Of a stretch of 64,000 nucleotides of DNA, positions 46,651 to 55,341 are shown one piece after another (the stretch's first letter is position 1; each line of letters starts with the position of its first letter). The stretch covers positions 1,147,955-1,211,954 of the forward strand of contig NZ_JAIOUB010000001.1 in the NCBI RefSeq assembly GCF_019931215.1, read 5' to 3'. This stretch comes from Alcanivorax limicola (GTDB lineage Bacteria > Pseudomonadota > Gammaproteobacteria > Pseudomonadales > Alcanivoracaceae). The notes beneath the pieces were generated by a model that saw nothing but the letters and a program-made list of their open reading frames with translations, had not been told where the DNA came from and did not search any database. The translations under genes were made by a program, and so were the position numbers.

Positions 46651-47919
46651 TCAGTCATCACTGTCAGCACACACCGCAAAGGCACCCATCGGGCGGGGTT
46701 CTGCTGCGCTGTTGAAGACCTTTACTCGCCAGGTGTGGCGATCCTGCGCATCAATGCCGGAGTGGCTCTGTTGCAGCACCAGATCCGTGGACTGGCTCTC
46801 GGCGTCGCCCGAGCGGTGGAGGCCACCGTGGAGCACCACCTGGCCGGCATCGCAGCGCACGGTGCGTTCGCCAAAGCTGCCTGCCGGGACGAAGCCCTCG
46901 GGGCGGACGTCGTGGGATGTTTCCACCGAGAAACCGCGCAGCGGTGCCGCACAGACTGTATTTGCGCTGAGGTTGGTATGGTCATCCGCACTGACATTAT
47001 GCAGCTTGGTGGACCAACCGGCCCCCGTATCCTCGTCGCGCTGTGAGTAGGACAACCGGATACCCGGATCATCACTGTTTACACCGCCCAGCAATGCACC
47101 GCCGGTGATAACCGTGTTGCCTTGTGTACATTCGCCGCCGAAGACATCACTTGTCCCCGCGTCAAGCGTCAGGCCGGTGTTGCGGATATATTCAAAGTCA
47201 TCGGGTTCATCAATGCAGATGACTTGACTTTGCAGCATCACGGAGCCGTCAGCCGGGCTCTTGTCATTGAAGGCTCGCCCGTTCCAGGAGTAAGTGCGGT
47301 TACTGGCAGCGCCGGTGGATGTCGGGAAAGAAGAGTGAATCTGCACCGGTGCATCTTCGTTCTGGCTGGTGGGGCTGCTGATAATCCGGAAGCCGCCGCC
47401 AGCGGCTACTTTGCCTTCTTCACAGAACGGTGCCAGGACGGAGTGCTCGTAACTCTGTGCGCCAATAATGCGCCCTTGCGTCTTGATATCCCGCCCACTG
47501 ACACCCGCACGCGGGGTGGCGGTAATTTCATTGCTGGGCGCGCTTTCGCGGCTGTTATCCGTCGCGGTGACAACCAGATAATAGGGCACGCCGTTATCCA
47601 GCGTGTCCACGGTGTGGGGCGGTGTGACATCGCTGATCCAGTCCCAGTTGCCGCTACCGCTGCCGGGATTGTCGATGTCGACATCAGGATCTGTGGCGTA
47701 GTAAATGTTGTAGGCCGTTGCGTCCTCCACGTCAGACCAGTCCAGCACCAGGCTGGCATTACCGGCCTCGGCAGACAGCCCCTGCGGTGCAGGCAACCCG
47801 CCGCCCCCGGATGATGATGAACCGCCGCAGGCGCTCAGGCCCGCCACGCACAATGCAGACACTATGCCCACCTGAAGGATGCCCGCCTGAAGGCGGGACG
47901 TGTAATTGAGGTATTCCAT
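46651..47919 (-). CDS. Lipoprotein with fibronectin type III domain
   Basis: A 422-residue lipoprotein with lipobox LSAC (residues about 28-31) and a GGSSSSGGGG linker. A fibronectin III domain follows (APQGLSAEAGNASLVLDWSD through APSNEITATP, residues about 43-135). The remaining 285 residues show glycine-aromatic segments (GGGFRIISSP, GGALLGGVNSDDPGIRLSYS, LHGGLHRSGD) suggesting a repeated beta-rich fold. Function unknown. It is a separate transcription unit from hipBA. Confidence 0.78.
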   Translation of the reverse strand: MEYLNYTSRLQAGILQVGIVSALCVAGLSACGGSSSSGGGGLPAPQGLSAEAGNASLVLDWSDVEDATAYNIYYATDPDVDIDNPGSGSGNWDWISDVTPPHTVDTLDNGVPYYLVVTATDNSRESAPSNEITATPRAGVSGRDIKTQGRIIGAQSYEHSVLAPFCEEGKVAAGGGFRIISSPTSQNEDAPVQIHSSFPTSTGAASNRTYSWNGRAFNDKSPADGSVMLQSQVICIDEPDDFEYIRNTGLTLDAGTSDVFGGECTQGNTVITGGALLGGVNSDDPGIRLSYSQRDEDTGAGWSTKLHNVSADDHTNLSANTVCAAPLRGFSVETSHDVRPEGFVPAGSFGERTVRCDAGQVVLHGGLHRSGDAESQSTDLVLQQSHSGIDAQDRHTWRVKVFNSAAEPRPMGAFAVCADSDD

Positions 47920-48015
47920 GTCTCGTCAGCCTCTCCGTTGTGTGCTGCATGGCTTTTAATGAAATCGCAACCACCCTATCGAGGCGTACGGGTGAGCGGC
48001 CATGCCCCAAACGGG

Positions 48016-49044
48016 CTAGTCTGTCCGCCGCCGCCAGACACCGGGGGCGCAGCCATAGGTTTCGCGGAAGGCGCGGGAGAAGTGACTCTGGTTGACGAAG
48101 CCTTGTGCCACGGCGATATCGAGCACACTGCGGTGTGCCTGCAACGGATCAGCCAGGTCGGCTGCCGCTGCAGCCAGGCGCTGCTGGCGCAGCCTGGGGC
48201 CAAAGCGTTGCCCGGTATCCGTCAGCACGCGGAACAGGTGGCGTTCGGAGATGCCCAGCTCGGCGGCCAGCCGCGCGGGGGTCAGGTTGGCGCAGTGCAG
48301 GCGCCGGGCCATGAGCATGTCGGCGGCGCGGGCATAGACCTGATCCATATCGCCGTGGGTCAGCGGCGCCTCGCCGACAATGCCCTGTTCGCGCAAGGCG
48401 AGGGTCAGCAGGCCGCTGAGTTGATCAGCGTGCGCGGCCTCTTCGGTCTGACTCTGCACAGAGCGCTGTTGAGAGTGCTGTTGAGAATGCCGTTGAGAGT
48501 GCTGTTGGATGGACAGACGCGGCAAGCCCGCCATGAAACGGGCCAACAGGCGAGCATGGGGCGCCGCAGGGTGACGCTGTGCAGGATTAAACAGCACGGG
48601 CCCGGCCGCGAGGCGCGCTGTCGCTTGCGGCGGTAAACGCCCGGCGGGCACCTGCAGGGTCAGCACGTTCATGCGGCGCGGGAAAGACAAGGCGCCGGGC
48701 AAATGATGGTTGTCGGTGAGAATCAGTGTGCCGGGGGCGATGACATCGGTGCGCCCCGCCAGTGTTTGCACAGCAACGCAGCCGTGCAAGGCCATCACCA
48801 GGCCGTAGCGATAGGGGTTGGCGGCGCCACAGGCACGATTCTGGCCGATGGCGTGGGCGCCGCCCTGCCCGTGCACCAGATCCATGCCAGCCAGGGATCG
48901 CGCTCGCAAGCGCGCCACAAAGGGCGCGTTCGCCGCACCGCGCCGGTCCAGCCGGAACGGCGCGAGGCGCGCCTGTAAGGCAGCTTCATAAAAAGCGAAC
49001 TGGTCCCCCGGGGACAGGCTCGCCGTGTCAATCAACGGGAACAT
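48016..49044 (-). CDS. AraC-family transcriptional regulator
   Basis: A 342-residue regulator. The N-terminal half is the AraC-binding-like-2 type cupin (residues about 20-170). The C-terminal double helix-turn-helix has LTPARLAAELGISERHLFRV and VLDIAVAQGFVNQSHFSRAF (residues about 255-330). The two are joined by an unusual Ser-Gln-His repeat linker. The start at 49044 is the first that fits the family. The target genes are unknown. Confidence 0.88.
   Translation of the reverse strand: MFPLIDTASLSPGDQFAFYEAALQARLAPFRLDRRGAANAPFVARLRARSLAGMDLVHGQGGAHAIGQNRACGAANPYRYGLVMALHGCVAVQTLAGRTDVIAPGTLILTDNHHLPGALSFPRRMNVLTLQVPAGRLPPQATARLAAGPVLFNPAQRHPAAPHARLLARFMAGLPRLSIQQHSQRHSQQHSQQRSVQSQTEEAAHADQLSGLLTLALREQGIVGEAPLTHGDMDQVYARAADMLMARRLHCANLTPARLAAELGISERHLFRVLTDTGQRFGPRLRQQRLAAAAADLADPLQAHRSVLDIAVAQGFVNQSHFSRAFRETYGCAPGVWRRRTD
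48463..48510 (-). repeat. Coding 12-base tandem repeat in the AraC linker
   Basis: Four copies of a 12-base unit (GTGCTGTTGAGA on the plus strand, with one or two changes per copy) encode the Q-H-S-Q linker of the AraC regulator. Slippage could change linker length. Confidence 0.75.
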
Positions 49045-49105
49045 GTCCGCAGGGTACCCGATTCCCCGAATGGGCGCCCGCCGAATGGGCCCCCGCATGG
49101 ACCGT

Positions 49106-50227
49106 TCAATCCATGGGGTCCATATCCAGAAAGTCGCTGCAGGAGGCAAACCGCAGCGTGCGTGTGGCCTCGGTAGTGAACACTTGCGCAAACACGGCTT
49201 GCGACGCGCCAGCGGTGAACACGATGCGCATCCCGGTATTATCGGCACCGGTCACGTCAATCACGCCGATACTCGGGCAACGCACGCCGAATATACTCCC
49301 CAGCCCGAGAAAATCCGGCTGCAGGCGTGCCGTATCAAAGGAGGGCGGCGTGCCTGGCGACAGATCGAAACCAAGCTCCGGCCCCTTGATATCAAATAAT
49401 CCGGCCTCGCCGATACGAATGCGCCCTTCGATAGCGATCTGTGCTGCCCGGGTCGTCAGCGTCAGGCTGCCGTTATCCTCGATATCGAACACCTTGTTCG
49501 CCACCACGCGGGCATGGCGCCCCAGATCAATCCTTGTTTGCTGGCTTGGCTCATCCTCACCGGCCTCAGTGGTGGCCTGCGAGAGGCGTACGTCGCGCGC
49601 TTCATATTCCCAGCGGAAACGGTAATCCTCGCCCTCGGCGGGATAGACGTCCGGTGCCACCACGCCAAAACGGCGCGTGATGCTCCCCCTGAGCTCTGTG
49701 TCGAACTCCAGATCGTCGCTAAACCGCAGTTCATGGAGAATCATCGGCGCGGTCAGCGCATGATGGTCCTGCTCCCCTTCGGCCTCCATCCATGGGCCCG
49801 GCGGGAACGCCAGCGCGAACTCCGGCCAGTCACGATCAAAGCCTCGCTCCAGTGTGAACTGCGCTGTGGTGTCGAAGTCGTCAGTCTCGAATCGGCAGGC
49901 GTCTGCGCTGAGACGCTCATCATAGCGATCAGACGTCAATACGCGGCGCTCTACCTGGCCGCTGATTTCGCAAGGAAAAGAGCCGGTCTCCGTGCCTGTT
50001 TCACTCAGGACAATCCGCTCCGCGAGCTGATCCATCTGCTGTGGCAACAACGGGATGACGAGCAGATTGCGATACGCGGCCAGAGCAATCTCTGTGGCAT
50101 TGTCGTCCGTTACCACCCCCAGCGTGTCGGCGCTACCACCACCACCGCCAGATGACCCACCACACCCAGCCAGCGCGAGTAGCATCGCCACCGGCACACT
50201 CACCCGTTTGCAATCGATTCGTTTCAT
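49106..50227 (-). CDS. Secreted lipoprotein of unknown function
   Basis: A 373-residue lipoprotein with lipobox LAGC (residues about 20-23) followed by GGSSGGGGGS. The mature part has two cysteine pairs (FPCEISG with ADACRFE, and VRCPSIG with ASCSDF) and beta-rich stretches. The start at 50227 has GGGAGGAA upstream. No known domain is recognised. Confidence 0.75.
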   Translation of the reverse strand: MKRIDCKRVSVPVAMLLALAGCGGSSGGGGGSADTLGVVTDDNATEIALAAYRNLLVIPLLPQQMDQLAERIVLSETGTETGSFPCEISGQVERRVLTSDRYDERLSADACRFETDDFDTTAQFTLERGFDRDWPEFALAFPPGPWMEAEGEQDHHALTAPMILHELRFSDDLEFDTELRGSITRRFGVVAPDVYPAEGEDYRFRWEYEARDVRLSQATTEAGEDEPSQQTRIDLGRHARVVANKVFDIEDNGSLTLTTRAAQIAIEGRIRIGEAGLFDIKGPELGFDLSPGTPPSFDTARLQPDFLGLGSIFGVRCPSIGVIDVTGADNTGMRIVFTAGASQAVFAQVFTTEATRTLRFASCSDFLDMDPMD

Positions 50228-50377
50228 GAAGTGTTCCTCCCGACGGCAGTCTACCGAGCAGGAGGGTGAGGCGGGTATCACCCAAACGGGGTCACCGGGT
50301 GGGAGGCATCAGGTAGCCAGCGCGCTGATCAGTGCCTTGTTGAAGGCAGGCAGATCATCCGGTTTGCGGTAACGGGC

Positions 50378-50851
50378 TCACTTCACCGGGATATCAAAAT
50401 GCAGCACCGATTCGCGCTGTCCCAGCTTGTCGTACAGCGCAATAGCTGCCGCATCTTCTGGTCCCGTATCCGCCTGGACAAAGATCACGTACGCCCCGCG
50501 TTCAGCCGCAATCTGCTGCAGCCGCTCGATCAAGGCAGTGGCAATACCCTGCCGGCGGTGTTGCGCTGCGACAGCCAGATCGTAGATATAGAACTCACTG
50601 CGGGCCTGCTCGAATTTTTTCAGTTCGTACGCGGCGATCCCGCCAGCCACCTCGTCGCCGTGCATGGCCACCAGCGCCACAAAATAATCCCTGGCAAGCA
50701 GATCCTTGAGGTAATCGTCGCCCGCATACCGCGCGGTATAGGTGTCCAGGTCGCCAAAGGCCTCGCCGAAAGTCCGCAGCAGTTTGCGCATCAACGGCAG
50801 ATCATCCGGGGTGAGTACATGTATACGGGAATTATTGGCCATTTGTGTCAT
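50378..50851 (-). CDS. AAC(3)-I-like aminoglycoside N-acetyltransferase (GNAT)
   Basis: A 157-residue GNAT enzyme. The segments LKKFEQARSEFYIYDLAVAA, QHRRQGIATALIERL and GAYVIFVQADTGPEDAAAIA closely follow AAC(3)-I enzymes, including the YIYDLAV strand, the acetyl-CoA loop RRQGIA and the ending LHFDI. AAC(3)-I acetylates gentamicin-type aminoglycosides at N3. The start at 50851 overlaps the methyltransferase stop (ATGA); one at 50842 has better spacing to AGGGGG. The location is chromosomal, not in the cassette island, so it may be an intrinsic progenitor. The real substrate is unproven. Confidence 0.8.
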   Translation of the reverse strand: MTQMANNSRIHVLTPDDLPLMRKLLRTFGEAFGDLDTYTARYAGDDYLKDLLARDYFVALVAMHGDEVAGGIAAYELKKFEQARSEFYIYDLAVAAQHRRQGIATALIERLQQIAAERGAYVIFVQADTGPEDAAAIALYDKLGQRESVLHFDIPVK

Positions 50852-51555
50852 TCCCCCTCGCTTGCGCGCCGTGAAAGCCATGCATGAATCAATCCCGCCT
50901 GAAAGAACAGCACAGGCAGCTCAAAGCCACCGGCCTTGATGATAGACGCAATCCTGGCCGGAGGCAGGACACCCACATCATTGGCATAAGCGTTCCGCAT
51001 ACGCTCTATCGCTTCCGGTGAAATGTCGGCCGCAGACATCATGCTCATCCAGGCGCGCAGCAGTACGTCATATTCCGGCGAGGCCACATCAGACGCCAGA
51101 TCGGCACTGGCCAGCACCGCACCCGGCTCAAGCCTTGCTGCAATACCCTGGAAAAACGCCGCGCGCTCACTGTGGTCCAGGATGAACTGAGAGACGAGAA
51201 AGCATGTTGCCGCCTGATGCAGTGCGGTCTCGGGAAGCGAATCAAGATAGCCTTCGTGAAAAATACAGCGCGCCGCGACACCCTCGCTTTCTGCTCTTTT
51301 GCGGCAGATATCAAGCATCGCGCCAGATGGCTCTACAGCCGTAAAACGCCACCCGGGATGCTGCGCTGCGAGGTAAAGCAGCTCGTCTCCCGTTCCCACG
51401 CCGACACAGAGGATGCGTGCATCCGCGGGCAACTCGGCAAACAACGATCCCAGAAGCAGGTGCAAACAGTGTCGAATCGGGGCTGTTTTTGCCCACTGTG
51501 TGTCGTAACTGGCGGCCTGCTGGTCAAAAAGCGCCTTGATGTCATCTTGGTGCAT
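50848..51555 (-). CDS. Class I SAM-dependent methyltransferase
   Basis: A 235-residue cytoplasmic methyltransferase. The SAM-binding motif I is ARILCVGVGTGDELLYLA (residues about 46-63), motif II lies around FTAVEPSGAMLDICRKRA, and a later SQFILDHSERAAFF segment corresponds to the post-motif region. The substrate is unknown. It overlaps the acetyltransferase gene, so the pair is co-expressed. Confidence 0.85.
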   Translation of the reverse strand: MHQDDIKALFDQQAASYDTQWAKTAPIRHCLHLLLGSLFAELPADARILCVGVGTGDELLYLAAQHPGWRFTAVEPSGAMLDICRKRAESEGVAARCIFHEGYLDSLPETALHQAATCFLVSQFILDHSERAAFFQGIAARLEPGAVLASADLASDVASPEYDVLLRAWMSMMSAADISPEAIERMRNAYANDVGVLPPARIASIIKAGGFELPVLFFQAGLIHAWLSRRASEGE

Positions 51556-51629
51556 CTGATTTCCCGTGTGTTATGGCAGGTGCCATTATTTTCACCTGCT
51601 ACAACCACGGTCAATGGATACGCGTACCG

Positions 51630-53012
51630 TCAGAGCATTCTCACCCGCAATGACTTGCCCTTGATACGCCCGCTGGTCAGCCGTTTCAGGGCCTGATCCG
51701 CCAGGTCGCGGGCGACGGCCACATAGGCCTGTTGGTCGAAGATAGCGATCTTGCCTACCTCGCTACCGGGAATCCCCGCTTCGCCAGTCAGCGCGCCGAG
51801 GATGTCACCGGGGCGCAGCTTCTGTTTGCGCCCGGCGCCGATGCACAGGGTGACCATGGGAGCGATCAGCGGGCTGCGATCCGCGTGGGGTGTGACGCTG
51901 TCCAGCGGCTGCCAGTTCAGCGGCGTGCCTTGCTGCGCTTCGATGGCCAGGGCGCGGCGGGCTTCCGGCGGGGCCACCAGGCTGACGGCGATGCCGCTTT
52001 CGCCGGCGCGGCCGGTGCGGCCGATACGGTGGATGTGGGTCTCCGGGTCGCGGCCCAGTTCGACATTGATGACCAGATCCAGTGCGTCGATATCCAGCCC
52101 GCGTGCTGCGACATCCGTGGCTACCAGTACCGACAGGCTGCGGTTGGCAAACATGCCCAGCACCTGATCGCGGTCGCGCTGTTCCAGATCGCCATTCAGC
52201 GCCATCGCGGAAATGCCCTTGGCGTTGAGGTGATCGGCCACTTCCTGGCATTGCTGCCGGGTAAAACAGAAGGCGACGCAGGAGGTCGGCCGGAGGCTGT
52301 AGAGCACCCGCACCACGGCATCCAGGCGCCCTTCCGGCGCGACTTCATAAAACCGTTGTTCGATCTGCACCGGGTCGTGCTGTGATGCCACCTTGATCTG
52401 CGCCGGGTCGCGCATGAAGGTGGTGGCCAGCTGCTTGATCCCGGACGGATAGGTGGCCGAAAACAAAAGTGTCTGCCGACGCGCGGGAGTTTGCTGAATG
52501 ATCTCGGCGATGCTGTCGTAGAAGCCCATGTCCAGCATGCGGTCCGCTTCATCCAGCACCAGCGTGTTCAGGCCATCCAGTGTGAGCGTGCCCTTGAGCA
52601 GATGCTTCTGCACCCGCCCGGGCGTGCCGACAATCACCTGGGCGCCATGCTCCAGCGAGCCGACTTGCGGGCCGATGGGCACGCCGCCGCACAGGGTCAG
52701 AATCTTGATGTTGTCCGCGCCGCGCGCCAGCCGGCGCAGATCCTTGGCTACCTGATCCGCCAGCTCGCGGGTCGGGCACAGCACCAGTGCCTGGCAGCCG
52801 AAGTAGCGGGGATTGAGCGGATGCAGCAGGCCCAAACCGAAGGCGGCGGTTTTGCCACTGCCGGTCTTGGCCTGGGCAATCACGTCCTGCCCTTTGAGAA
52901 TCAGCGGTAGGCTCTGCGCCTGGATCGGTGTCATCTCGGTGAAGCCCAGGGAGGCGATATTGGCCAGCATGGGGGCCGCCAACGGCAGGGAGGAAAACGC
53001 GGTATCGGTCAC
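51630..53012 (-). CDS. dbpA: DEAD-box RNA helicase DbpA
   Basis: A 460-residue ribosome-assembly helicase. Visible motifs are AKTGSGKTAAFGLGLLHPLN (motif I), LDEADRMLDMGFYDS (motif II), FSATYP (III), VATDVAARGLDID (V) and HRIGRTGRAG (VI). The C-terminal RNA-binding domain (MVTLCIGAGRKQKLRPGDIL and VARDLADQALKRL) is DbpA-specific and recognises 23S rRNA hairpin 92. A GTG start at 53012 gives the E. coli-like N-terminus VTDTAFSSL; an ATG at 53051 would add 13 residues. Confidence 0.93.
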   Translation of the reverse strand: MTDTAFSSLPLAAPMLANIASLGFTEMTPIQAQSLPLILKGQDVIAQAKTGSGKTAAFGLGLLHPLNPRYFGCQALVLCPTRELADQVAKDLRRLARGADNIKILTLCGGVPIGPQVGSLEHGAQVIVGTPGRVQKHLLKGTLTLDGLNTLVLDEADRMLDMGFYDSIAEIIQQTPARRQTLLFSATYPSGIKQLATTFMRDPAQIKVASQHDPVQIEQRFYEVAPEGRLDAVVRVLYSLRPTSCVAFCFTRQQCQEVADHLNAKGISAMALNGDLEQRDRDQVLGMFANRSLSVLVATDVAARGLDIDALDLVINVELGRDPETHIHRIGRTGRAGESGIAVSLVAPPEARRALAIEAQQGTPLNWQPLDSVTPHADRSPLIAPMVTLCIGAGRKQKLRPGDILGALTGEAGIPGSEVGKIAIFDQQAYVAVARDLADQALKRLTSGRIKGKSLRVRML

Positions 53013-53168
53013 AAGAAAGCCTGCTTGATGAAAAGAGCGCCAGTGTAACACCGCGCACCGGCGCCGCGCAGGTTAACCCGCGTGCATGAGACGTCGCGCT
53101 GGCGCCTGACCTGGCCTACACTGTGCGGCGCCGGGAGCCGCAAAGCCCCCGCATTGAAGGAGCCAGGC

Positions 53169-53645
53169 ATGTCTTCTGTCGCGGCCGATATCGTGGCCAT
53201 CTACACCGCCGCCGCATCACGCGGCCCGGTCAGCGCGCATGACGCCGTGCAGGTGCGCATGGGCTGCGGCATTGTTGGCGACCGTCACTATCGCCGGAAC
53301 AACTCCCCGGCCAATCAGATCACACTGATCGAACAGGAAGCGGTCGAGGCGTTCAATCAGGCCCATGGCCTGGCAGTGCTGCCGTCGGCCCTGCGCCGCA
53401 ATCTGCTGACCCGTGGCGTGGCGCTCAATGCGCTGGAAGGCCGCGAGTTCCAGGTGGGCACGGTGCGGCTGCGCGGCATCGAGCTGTGCGAACCCTGCAG
53501 TGTTATCGGCAAGCTGTTGCAACAGCCCGGGCTAAACCCGACCCGGGTGATCCAGGCATTGATGGGCCATGGCGGCCTGCGTGCAGAAATTCTCAACACC
53601 GGCGTGATTCGCGTCGGTGACGCTGTTACCTCGCACGCACCTTGA
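53169..53645 (+). CDS. MOSC domain protein
   Basis: A 158-residue protein covering one MOSC beta-barrel. The conserved cysteine lies in IELCEPCSVIGKLL (near residue 105) with GGLRAEILNTGVIRVGD at the end. MOSC domains use the cysteine for sulfur transfer to molybdenum cofactor or other targets; the substrate here is unknown. The start has AAGGAG upstream. A DUF1415 gene follows 14 bases later on the same strand. Confidence 0.88.
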   Translation: MSSVAADIVAIYTAAASRGPVSAHDAVQVRMGCGIVGDRHYRRNNSPANQITLIEQEAVEAFNQAHGLAVLPSALRRNLLTRGVALNALEGREFQVGTVRLRGIELCEPCSVIGKLLQQPGLNPTRVIQALMGHGGLRAEILNTGVIRVGDAVTSHAP

Positions 53646-53659
53646 ATGGATACGCTGAC

Positions 53660-54256
53660 ATGACCGATACCACGCCCACCCGCGAGGCCCCCTCGCACAC
53701 GATCATTGCCGCTCAGATGCAGACCTGGATCACGCGCGTGGTGGTCGGGCTGAACCTGTGCCCCTTCGCCCGCAAGCCGCTGGAAAATAATCAGGTGCGC
53801 ATCACCGTCAGCAATGCGCATAACACGGCGGCACTGCTGGAAGACCTGCATGCGGAGCTGTCGCTGCTCGAAAGCAAGCCGGCCAGCGAGATCGAAACCA
53901 CCGTCATTGCCATATCGGAAATGCTGGGCGACTTCGCCGACTACAATGATTTTCTGGATCTTGCGGAAGGGCTGCTGGACCGGTTTGGCTGGGAGGGGCA
54001 GTTCCAGATCGCCAGCTTCCATCCGGACTACCAGTTTGACGGCACAGGCGCCGATGATGCGGAGAACTACACCAACCGCTCGCCCTGGCCCGCCCTGCAC
54101 CTGCTGCGCGAAGACAGCCTGGAACAGGCCGTGGACAGCCACCCCGACCCGGAGCAGATACCGGATCGCAATATCGCGGCCATGAATGCCATGGGCCAGC
54201 CCGCGCTGGCGGCCTTGCTGGAGGAGTGCCGGCAGGCCGCCGTCTCTGATGCCTGA
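53660..54256 (+). CDS. DUF1415 family protein
   Basis: A 198-residue soluble protein of the DUF1415 family. Typical segments are VGLNLCPFARKPLE (residues about 30-43) and FHPDYQFDG plus NYTNRSPWPALHLLRED. The function of the family is unknown. It probably forms a two-gene unit with the MOSC gene. The stop lies next to a hairpin shared with the converging channel gene. Confidence 0.88.
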   Translation: MTDTTPTREAPSHTIIAAQMQTWITRVVVGLNLCPFARKPLENNQVRITVSNAHNTAALLEDLHAELSLLESKPASEIETTVIAISEMLGDFADYNDFLDLAEGLLDRFGWEGQFQIASFHPDYQFDGTGADDAENYTNRSPWPALHLLREDSLEQAVDSHPDPEQIPDRNIAAMNAMGQPALAALLEECRQAAVSDA

Positions 54257-54273
54257 TGCGGGATCAAACTTGA

Positions 54274-54294
54274 GGCGCAGGCTCAGTCTGCGCC
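54274..54294. terminator. Hairpin at convergent gene ends
   Basis: GGCGCAG/CTGCGCC with a 7-base loop lies across the channel stop and 18 bases after the DUF1415 stop. There is no T-run, so it is a possible but weak two-way terminator. Confidence 0.35.
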
Positions 54295-54810
54295 CCAGGT
54301 TCTGGCCATGATCAGATAGCTGAACGACGCCGACCAGGTGATCATCATGAAGCCCACCAGCGCTTCGGTACCCGCCAGAAAACGGATATGGCCCGCAGCG
54401 GCCAGATCCCCCCACCCCACCGTGGTGTAGGTCGCGGCAGAGAAGTACACCGCATCCAGCAGATCCACCTCCGGATAGCCATTGATACTGCCGTACCCCT
54501 CCATGCTCAACAGCAGCCAGTAGCTGGCGCCAAACAGCCAGATCTCGGCGACATGGGCAAACAACAAGGCAAACATGACAACAAGGACCGTCGGCCGATG
54601 GCGGATATCGTGGGCCGTCTGGCGCTGACGCACCCGGCACCAGCCGTTGATGCGGTTGATGACTTCATAGTGGAAGACTATGACGGTGCCCACGGCAATC
54701 GCTGTCACGGCCACGACGATAAACTCGGGTGCTTCCCAGAACAGCATTGGCGCCAGAACTCCCTGAATGAAGCGCGTTGAGAAATCATTGTGCGGGCAGT
54801 GCAGCGCCAT
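54283..54810 (-). CDS. Potassium-channel-like membrane protein (ion channel 2 family)
   Basis: A 175-residue membrane protein with two N-terminal helices (about residues 20-40 and 75-100), a pore loop and a last helix. The selectivity filter segment TTVGWGDL is close to the TVGYGD filter of K+ channels, with W for Y. The start at 54810 is the first reasonable ATG; a longer frame to 54954 adds a basic, proline-rich stretch without support. The channel probably works as a tetramer in the inner membrane. Confidence 0.8.
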   Translation of the reverse strand: MALHCPHNDFSTRFIQGVLAPMLFWEAPEFIVVAVTAIAVGTVIVFHYEVINRINGWCRVRQRQTAHDIRHRPTVLVVMFALLFAHVAEIWLFGASYWLLLSMEGYGSINGYPEVDLLDAVYFSAATYTTVGWGDLAAAGHIRFLAGTEALVGFMMITWSASFSYLIMARTWGAD

Positions 54811-54954
54811 GCCAAGCGGCGGTTCCGGCGACGGCGTATCGCCGCCTTTGCCTGTCGAGAATCGGGCGGCAGTCCCTCCAAGTGGGTGAGACCACAAAAG
54901 GCGGTACTGAAGAAGGCGGTACTGACACGGGGAAACACAAGCGCGGGGAAGCAC

Positions 54955-55341
54955 ATGAAAACATTATCGGGGATAGCTGCATGGATGGGGTTTATGCTGG
55001 TGATAGCCACGCTCAGCGGGTGCACTGCTCAGGACTGGAGCTATATCGCCTCGGGGCTGGACGACGCCAACATGGGCTCGCCCGGGTATCAGCCCGTGTG
55101 CCAATGGTATGACAGCACAGACTCCTCAAGCGGTGAACACATCAATGTCTACTACGAAGGCATCTGCAACACCGCGTACCTGACCATCAACAACACCGTA
55201 GACGTCGGCATGGACTGCCACATCAACTTCAGCGGGAATGCTTATCAGCGGCGCCTGCCGCCCTACGGCAAGATCGAGCTGCAGCAGGCGCGTACAAGTC
55301 GCGACAGCTACAGCGTAGATTGCCAAGGTCAGCGCTACTGA
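54955..55341 (+). CDS. Small lipoprotein of unknown function
   Basis: A 128-residue protein with a signal peptide and lipobox LSGC (residues about 20-23). The mature part has cysteines in QPVCQWYDS, EGICNTAYLTINNT, GMDCHINF and VDCQGQRY, so two disulfides are possible. Its end overlaps the converging GST-like gene by 7 bases. A 12-base sequence (GGCGGTACTGAA) is repeated in tandem upstream at about 54900. Confidence 0.65.
   Translation: MKTLSGIAAWMGFMLVIATLSGCTAQDWSYIASGLDDANMGSPGYQPVCQWYDSTDSSSGEHINVYYEGICNTAYLTINNTVDVGMDCHINFSGNAYQRRLPPYGKIELQQARTSRDSYSVDCQGQRY

Noticed and set aside
54790-54954. N-terminal extension of the small lipoprotein at 54955
   Set aside because: The added stretch is arginine-rich and antisense to the channel gene, and only the start at 54955 gives a signal peptide with lipobox.
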